DNA from: Streptomyces sp. ADI95-17
Lineage (GTDB): Bacteria > Actinomycetota > Actinomycetes > Streptomycetales > Streptomycetaceae
DNA: 64,000 nucleotides
Assembly (NCBI RefSeq): GCF_003846175.1
Contig: NZ_ML123050.1
Span: 614,318 to 678,317 of the forward strand
Direction of reading: 5' to 3'
Positions 59,316 through 64,000 of this stretch are shown piece by piece. Below the pieces are notes generated by a model that worked only from the letters and a program-made list of their open reading frames with translations, had not been told where the DNA came from and made no database searches. Position 1 is the first letter of the stretch. Every line of letters begins with the position of its first letter. The position numbers and the translations under genes were made by a program.

Positions 59316-61256
59316 TCAGAGCACGACGACGGTGACCTCGGTCGCCTTGACGCTCGTCCATACGGCAGTGCCCTCCACGAGGCCCAGCTCGGTCGCCGCT
59401 TCGGGGGTGATCTCGGCGACCAGGTCCGGCGCCTCGGCGGAGGCGATCACCACCCGGAGCCGGCTGCCGACGGCGGTGAGCTCGCGCACCGTTCCGGGCC
59501 AGACGTTGCGGGGACTTCCGCCGGGCCTGTCGCGGTGCACGGAGACCGCTTCGGGCGCGATGATCGCGAGGGCCGCCGCTCCCTCGGCGAGCGAGTCCGC
59601 GACGACCAGCCGGCCGCCGCCCGCGAGGGCCAGCGTGCCGTCGGGCGCGGCCGTGCCGGGCCAGGCGTTGCGGCCGAGCATCCGGGCGACCCACGGCGAG
59701 CGGGGATTGCGGGTGACCTCGGCCGGTGGCGCGTCCTGGAGGGTGCGGCCCTCGTCGAGCACCAGCACCCGGTCGGCCAGTGAGACCGCTTCGACGGGGT
59801 CGTGGGTGACGATCAGACAGACGCCGCCGAATCCGGCGAGGTGGGTGCGCAGGGTGTGCCGGACATGGGCGCGGGTGGTCTGGTCGAGGGCGGCGAGCGG
59901 CTCGTCGAGCAGCAGCAGCCAGGGGCGGGCGGCGAGCGCTCTGGCCAGTGCCACGCGCTGGGCCTGGCCGCCGGAGAGCTGGGCGGGCCTGCGGTGGGCG
60001 AGGTGTCCGACGCCCAGCCGGTCGAGCCACTGCTGCGCCTCCCGCCGGGCCTCTGCGCGGGAGACGCCGTGGGCACGGAGCCCGTACGCCGTGTTCGTCA
60101 GCGCGCTCAGGTGCGGGAAGAGCGCGCCGTCCTGCGGCACCCAGGCGACCTGACGTCGGTGCGGGGGCAGTTCGGTGACGTCGGTGTCACCGAGGCGCAG
60201 CCGGGCCCGGGCACGGGGGGTCAGGCCGAGGAGCGCGCGCAGCAGGGTCGTCTTGCCCGCGCCGTTGGGGCCGACGACGGCGATCGTGGTGCCGGGCGCC
60301 GCTTCGAGGGTCAGCCGGTCGAAGCCGGTGACCTCGGCGTGCAGCGAGCGTCGTTCCTGCGGGGCCGGGGGCGTCTCCCGGTCCGCGCGCGGTGCCGTGT
60401 CCGGGACGGCCGTGTCGTCCGCCGGGGGCTGCGCTTCGCGTGCGCGGTCGCGCGGCGTTCCGGTCCAGCGGCCGCGCAGCGTGATCAGTACGGCCATGGC
60501 GATGGCGAGCAGCAGCAGTGATACGGAGGTGGCGGCCTCCGGGGAGTCCTGGAGCAGCAGGTAGACCTGGAGCGGAAGTGTCTGCGTGGTGCCCGGCAGA
60601 TTGCCCGCGAAGGTGATGGTGGCACCGAATTCGCCGAGCGCCCGTGCCCAGGTGAGGGCGGCCCCGGCGGCGAGCCCGGGGGCGGCCATCGGGAGGGTGA
60701 CGGTGAAGAAGACCCGGACCGGTGAGGCTCCGAGGGAGGCCGCCGTCTCCTCGTACGCGGGGCGCAGTCCGGCCAGTGCGCCTTCGAGGCTGATGACGAG
60801 GAACGGCATCGCGACGAAGGTCGCCGCGACCACCGCGCCCGAGGTGTGGAAGGGCAGCGTGATCCCGAAGGTGTTCTCCAGCCAGGGGCCGAGCAGCCCC
60901 CGGCGGCCGAAGCCGAGGAGCAGCGCCACACCTCCGACGGTGGGCGGCAGCACCATCGGGAGCAGGACCAGGGAGCGTACGAACGCCTTGCCGGGAAAGT
61001 CCGTCCGGGCCAGCAGCCAGGCCAGCGGCACCCCGAGCAGCAGGGAGAGCCCCAGCGCCCAGAAGGAGACCAGCAGGGAGAGTCTGAGCGCCTGGGTGAC
61101 TCCCGGGCTGGTCAGATGGGTGCCGAGGTCGGCCCAGGACGTACGGGCCAGAATGCCGATCAGCGGGATCAGCAGGAACGCGACGGCGAGCAGCGCGGGG
61201 ATCGCCAGGGCGACGGGGGTGCGCACGCCGGGCATCCGGCTGCGGAGAGCTCTCAT
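59316..61256 (-). CDS. fused molybdate ABC transporter permease-ATPase (ModB-ModC)
   Basis: The 646-residue protein joins a ModB-like permease (residues about 10-265, six helices, EAA loop YEETAASLGASPVRVFFTVT) to a ModC-like ATPase (about 300-500: Walker A GPNGAGKTT, LSGGQAQ signature, LLLLDEPLAALD) and a C-terminal TOBE/Mop domain (about 580-646). In most bacteria these are separate genes. The linker (about 270-300) is charged and proline-rich. ATG 61256 gives MRALRSRMPGVRTPVALAIP; an upstream GTG at 61298 is possible. It completes the operon with ModA. Confidence 0.93.
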   Translation of the reverse strand: MRALRSRMPGVRTPVALAIPALLAVAFLLIPLIGILARTSWADLGTHLTSPGVTQALRLSLLVSFWALGLSLLLGVPLAWLLARTDFPGKAFVRSLVLLPMVLPPTVGGVALLLGFGRRGLLGPWLENTFGITLPFHTSGAVVAATFVAMPFLVISLEGALAGLRPAYEETAASLGASPVRVFFTVTLPMAAPGLAAGAALTWARALGEFGATITFAGNLPGTTQTLPLQVYLLLQDSPEAATSVSLLLLAIAMAVLITLRGRWTGTPRDRAREAQPPADDTAVPDTAPRADRETPPAPQERRSLHAEVTGFDRLTLEAAPGTTIAVVGPNGAGKTTLLRALLGLTPRARARLRLGDTDVTELPPHRRQVAWVPQDGALFPHLSALTNTAYGLRAHGVSRAEARREAQQWLDRLGVGHLAHRRPAQLSGGQAQRVALARALAARPWLLLLDEPLAALDQTTRAHVRHTLRTHLAGFGGVCLIVTHDPVEAVSLADRVLVLDEGRTLQDAPPAEVTRNPRSPWVARMLGRNAWPGTAAPDGTLALAGGGRLVVADSLAEGAAALAIIAPEAVSVHRDRPGGSPRNVWPGTVRELTAVGSRLRVVIASAEAPDLVAEITPEAATELGLVEGTAVWTSVKATEVTVVVL

Positions 61257-61358
61257 CGGAGGTTCCCGGAATCGGTCGGTTCGGGCAGGGTCGCTCACGC
61301 TCCCCGGTCGGCCGGCCCGACTGCGGCCGGCCGGACAGGCCCTCCCGGGACGGAACTC

Positions 61359-62153
61359 CTAGGGCTGCTGGAAGCCCGCCGACCGCAGGATCTTCTGCGC
61401 CTGAGGGGTGCTCAGCCATTTCACGAACGCCGTGGCGGCCTCGGTGTTCTTGGACTGTCGCAGCGTAGCGGCCGGGTAGGAGGCCACGGCGTTCTGCGCG
61501 TCCGGGATGTCGACGGCGTCGACCTTGTCGGTGGCCGTGGCGGCGTCGGTCCGGTAGACGATGCCCGCGTCGGCCTCGCCGAGCTCGACCTTGCTGAGGA
61601 CCGCGCGGACGTTGGGCTCCTGGGAGACCGGCTTGACGGTGAGCTTCTGGGCGTCGAGGACCTGCTTGCTGTAGCGGCCGACCGGCACCTCGGGCGCGGC
61701 CAGGACGACCTTGAGCTCGGGGTCGGTCAGGTCCTTCAGGCCCGCGATCTTCTCCGGGTTGCCCTCGCGGGTGGCGATGACGAGGCGGTTCTTGGCGATG
61801 ACGACGGGCGTCGCCGTGTCGGACTTCAGCCCGTCCATCGTCTTGGTGTCGGCGGTGACGAGGGCGTCGGCGGGCGCGCCCTGCTTCACCTGGGCGGCGA
61901 GCTCCTGGGAGCCGGCGAAGGAGAACGTCACCTTCGTGCCCGGGTGCTCCTTCTCGTACGCGGCGCCCGCGGTCTTGAACACATCGGTGAGCGAGGCGGC
62001 GGCCAGCACGGTCAGCCGGGCGCCGGACGACGCCGACTTCCCGGCGGATTCCTTCTTGCTGTCGTCGCTGCTGCCGCACGCGGCGAGCGGGAACAGCAGT
62101 GCGGCCGTGATGACCGCGGCGGCGGCGCGCCGCCCGGTGAGGATGGTCGACAT
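61359..62153 (-). CDS. modA: molybdate ABC transporter binding lipoprotein ModA
   Basis: The 264-residue protein has a lipoprotein signal (RRAAAAVITAALLFPLAAC) and ModA features: LTVLAAASLTDVFKTAGAAY, FSFAGSQELAAQVKQGAPAD, and VGRYSKQVLD. Serines in AAASL and GSQ and a later tyrosine (GIVYRTDA) fit oxyanion contacts. It captures molybdate or tungstate for the fused transporter downstream. Confidence 0.95.
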   Translation of the reverse strand: MSTILTGRRAAAAVITAALLFPLAACGSSDDSKKESAGKSASSGARLTVLAAASLTDVFKTAGAAYEKEHPGTKVTFSFAGSQELAAQVKQGAPADALVTADTKTMDGLKSDTATPVVIAKNRLVIATREGNPEKIAGLKDLTDPELKVVLAAPEVPVGRYSKQVLDAQKLTVKPVSQEPNVRAVLSKVELGEADAGIVYRTDAATATDKVDAVDIPDAQNAVASYPAATLRQSKNTEAATAFVKWLSTPQAQKILRSAGFQQP

Positions 62154-62200
62154 GGTCCGGTGACTCCTTGAAGTTGATGCGTGCCGTGGATGACGCGTCG

Positions 62201-62596
62201 TCAGACGCGATCGATGTGCACGCTGGTGGACTTCACGCGAGCGGTGGCCTGCATGCCGACCTCCAGCCCCAGTTCCTCGACGGCCTCCCGGGTGAGCAGT
62301 GACACCAGCCGGTGCGGACCCGCCTGGATCTCGACCTGGGCCGCGACATCGCCGAGCTTCACCGCGGTGACGATGCCCGGGAAGGCGTTGCGGGCCGAGG
62401 TGTACGAGGTGTCGTCCTCGCCGCCCCCGCCCTGACCGACCTCGATGGAGAAGGCGGCCAGGTCGCGGCCGTCGATGAGCCTGCGGCCGCTCTCGTCGCG
62501 GTGGGTGGCGACCCTCCCGGCGTCCGCCCAGCGGCGGGCCGTGTCGGGGCTGACCCCCAGCAGACGTGCCGCCTGGCCGATTGTGTAGGACTGCAT
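62201..62596 (-). CDS. helix-turn-helix protein with TOBE (Mop) domain
   Basis: The 131-residue protein joins an excisionase/MerR-like HTH (YTIGQAARLLGVSPDTARRW, then RRLIDGRDLAAF; residues 4-50) to a molybdate-binding TOBE domain (NAFPGIVTAVKLGDVAAQVE, then EAVEELGLEVGMQATARVK). This is the actinobacterial counterpart of ModE: it likely senses molybdate and controls modA-modBC, which it precedes by 47 bases. ATG 62596 is chosen for the HTH start. The upstream ATTCGAAT palindrome near 62609-62616 may be part of its own operator. Confidence 0.87.
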   Translation of the reverse strand: MQSYTIGQAARLLGVSPDTARRWADAGRVATHRDESGRRLIDGRDLAAFSIEVGQGGGGEDDTSYTSARNAFPGIVTAVKLGDVAAQVEIQAGPHRLVSLLTREAVEELGLEVGMQATARVKSTSVHIDRV

Positions 62597-62814
62597 GTGC
62601 GACAAGATATTCGAATCGTCCTCGCAGCTGCAATCCGTCCGGGTGATCTGTGGAGCAAATGCCAGGGGCGTTGGAGGAATCACCAAGCACTGGGTCCGGG
62701 CGACGGCGAGGACCGGCTACGCGACGGTGGGTGAAGGATCAAGTGCGCTCGGAGAGGGCAAGGTCACAAGCGGAACCCATGCTGCGCTCAAGCGCCCTGA
62801 CCTAGCATCTGGGC

Positions 62815-64000
62815 ATGACGGTCCTGCCTGCCGACGGGCTTTCGTTGGCCGCCGAATTCCCCGCCCCCGCCCATGAGCACTGGCAACACCTCGTCGAAGG
62901 TGTGCTGCGCAAGTCGGGCAAGGAGGCTGCGGGTTCGGCCGCCGAGGAAGCGCTGTCCACCACGGTCGAGGACGGGCTCATCACCCGCCCCCTCTACACC
63001 TCGCGCGACAGCGCGCCCGATGCCGGATATCCGGGCTTCGCCCCCTTCACCCGCGGCAGCAAGGCCGAGGGCAACGCGGCGGGCGGCTGGGACGTACGGC
63101 AGCGGCACACCCTTCCCGATCCCGCGCGTCTCAACGAGGCACTGCTCGCCGATCTGGAGAACGGCGTCACCTCGCTGTGGCTGACCGTGGGCGGTGCCGA
63201 GGGTGTTCCGGTGTCCGCGCTGGCGGGGGCCCTGGACGGCGTCTTCCTCGATCTGGCTCCCGTGGTGCTCGACGCGGGCGGGGAGACCGACGCCGCGGCC
63301 ACGGAGTTGCTGCGGATCTGCGCGGAGCGGGGCATCGACCCGCGGAGCCTGCGCGGCAACCTCGGCGCGGACCCGTTCGGGCAGGCAGCCCGCAGCGGCG
63401 CCGAGCCCGATCTGCCGGCCGCCGTCCACTGGGCCCGGCGGTGTGCCCGCGAGCTCCCCGGGCTGCGGGCGCTGGCCGTCGACGCGCTGCCGTACCACGA
63501 GGCCGGCGGTTCGGCCGCCGAGGAGCTGGGCGCCTCACTGGCGACCGGTGTCGCCCTGCTGCGGGCGCTGACCGAGGCCGGGCTGACGGTCGAAGAAGCC
63601 TGCGGGCAGCTGGAGTTCCGGTACGCGGCGACCGCCGACCAGTTCCTGACCATCGCCAAACTGCGGGCCGCGCGCCGGCTGTGGTCCCGGGTGGCGGAGG
63701 TGTGCGGGGCCGCCGGAGCCGGGGCGCAGCGCCAGCACGCGGTGACGTCCTCGGTGATGATGACTCGGCGCGATCCGTGGGTGAACATGCTGCGCACGAC
63801 GCTGGCCTGTCTGGGGTCGGGGGTCGGCGGCGCCGACTCCGTCACCGTGCTGCCGTTCGATCACGCGCTGGGCCTGCCGGACGCGTTCGCCCGGCGCATC
63901 GCCCGTAACACGTCGACGATCCTGCTGGAGGAGTCGCACCTGGCCCGGGTGATCGACCCGGCGGGCGGCTCCTGGTACGTGGAGCGGCTCACCGCCGAAC
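62815..64000 (+). CDS. mutA: methylmalonyl-CoA mutase small subunit, partial
   Basis: The first 395 codons of mutA are present, and the gene continues past the window end. The protein starts TVLPADGLSLAAEFPAPAHE and shows LSTTVEDGLITRPLYTSRD, GGWDVRQRH, and FRYAATADQFLTIAKLRAAR, characteristic of the non-cobalamin-binding small subunit. TRRDPWVNMLRTTLACLGSG and DPAGGSWYVERLT follow. With MutB it interconverts succinyl-CoA and methylmalonyl-CoA, a precursor for polyketides. It is divergent from the molybdate operon. Confidence 0.95.
   Translation, partial: MTVLPADGLSLAAEFPAPAHEHWQHLVEGVLRKSGKEAAGSAAEEALSTTVEDGLITRPLYTSRDSAPDAGYPGFAPFTRGSKAEGNAAGGWDVRQRHTLPDPARLNEALLADLENGVTSLWLTVGGAEGVPVSALAGALDGVFLDLAPVVLDAGGETDAAATELLRICAERGIDPRSLRGNLGADPFGQAARSGAEPDLPAAVHWARRCARELPGLRALAVDALPYHEAGGSAAEELGASLATGVALLRALTEAGLTVEEACGQLEFRYAATADQFLTIAKLRAARRLWSRVAEVCGAAGAGAQRQHAVTSSVMMTRRDPWVNMLRTTLACLGSGVGGADSVTVLPFDHALGLPDAFARRIARNTSTILLEESHLARVIDPAGGSWYVERLTAE

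Noticed and set aside
1..64000. tRNA, rRNA, CRISPR arrays and riboswitches
   Set aside because: No cloverleaf with conserved loops, no rRNA sequence and no regularly spaced repeats were noticed by eye. Dedicated tools could still find a small RNA.

Overview
The window is high-GC actinobacterial DNA and looks like a Streptomyces chromosome. The evidence is a strong third-position GC bias, frequent GTG and TTG starts, ATGA/GTGA overlaps, Tat/Sec secreted polysaccharide enzymes, and families common in that genus (DUF6479, DUF6328, MurR/RpiR and LacI regulators, an XFP phosphoketolase, a fused molybdate permease-ATPase). No rRNA, tRNA or CRISPR array was seen. The mixed content (decayed gene fragments, a transposon, catabolic and stress genes) fits an accessory part of the chromosome; this is an inference.

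Layout. 1-900 is decayed: a topoisomerase-subunit-B C-terminal fragment with an internal tandem duplication, and a membrane-protein gene with two compensating frameshifts. 910-2305 carries an APH-type kinase and a HIT-family protein. From 2363 to 9972 an MFS transporter gene is split by a complete Tn3-family transposon (2562-8945). The transposon has 55-bp inverted repeats, a 5-bp target duplication with one mismatch, tnpA, a resolvase with an extra N-terminal zinc-binding domain, a res-like site and a passenger MFS gene. 10059-11842 is a divergent RpiR-regulator/EamA-exporter pair with two matching operators.

11862-27203 is the most coherent system: a LacI regulator facing a ten-gene operon for use of an acidic, probably acetylated polysaccharide. 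It holds a binding protein, two permeases, an SDR dehydrogenase, two cytoplasmic heparinase II/III-like lyases, a DUF624 membrane protein, a secreted beta-helix protein, a secreted SGNH esterase, a Tat-exported PL8 lyase and an AXE1 acetyl esterase. No ATPase is encoded, which suggests a shared one such as MsiK.

27214-43000 is mixed: a PYROXD2-like flavoprotein, a Ser/Thr kinase with a long TPR tail beside an MpaB oxygenase, a decayed YbdK-type ligase, a secreted beta protein, an F420-type PPOX protein, two uncharacterised proteins (34286-36924), an acyl-CoA dehydrogenase, an RlmG-type methyltransferase, a secreted endonuclease I and a glutaminase-STAS fusion. 42644-48774 groups a baeRF-type protein, a Rho-N-like small protein, phosphoketolase, a succinate-semialdehyde-type dehydrogenase and an RsbW-like ATPase. 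48948-52664 encodes a PaoABC-like molybdenum aldehyde oxidoreductase. 59316-62596 encodes molybdate uptake (a HTH-TOBE regulator, ModA and a ModB-ModC fusion), so molybdenum use and supply lie about 7 kb apart. Between them are two VOC proteins, a GNAT enzyme, DUF1992, a CsoR-box-controlled secreted protein and a tyrosine phosphatase. The window ends inside mutA.
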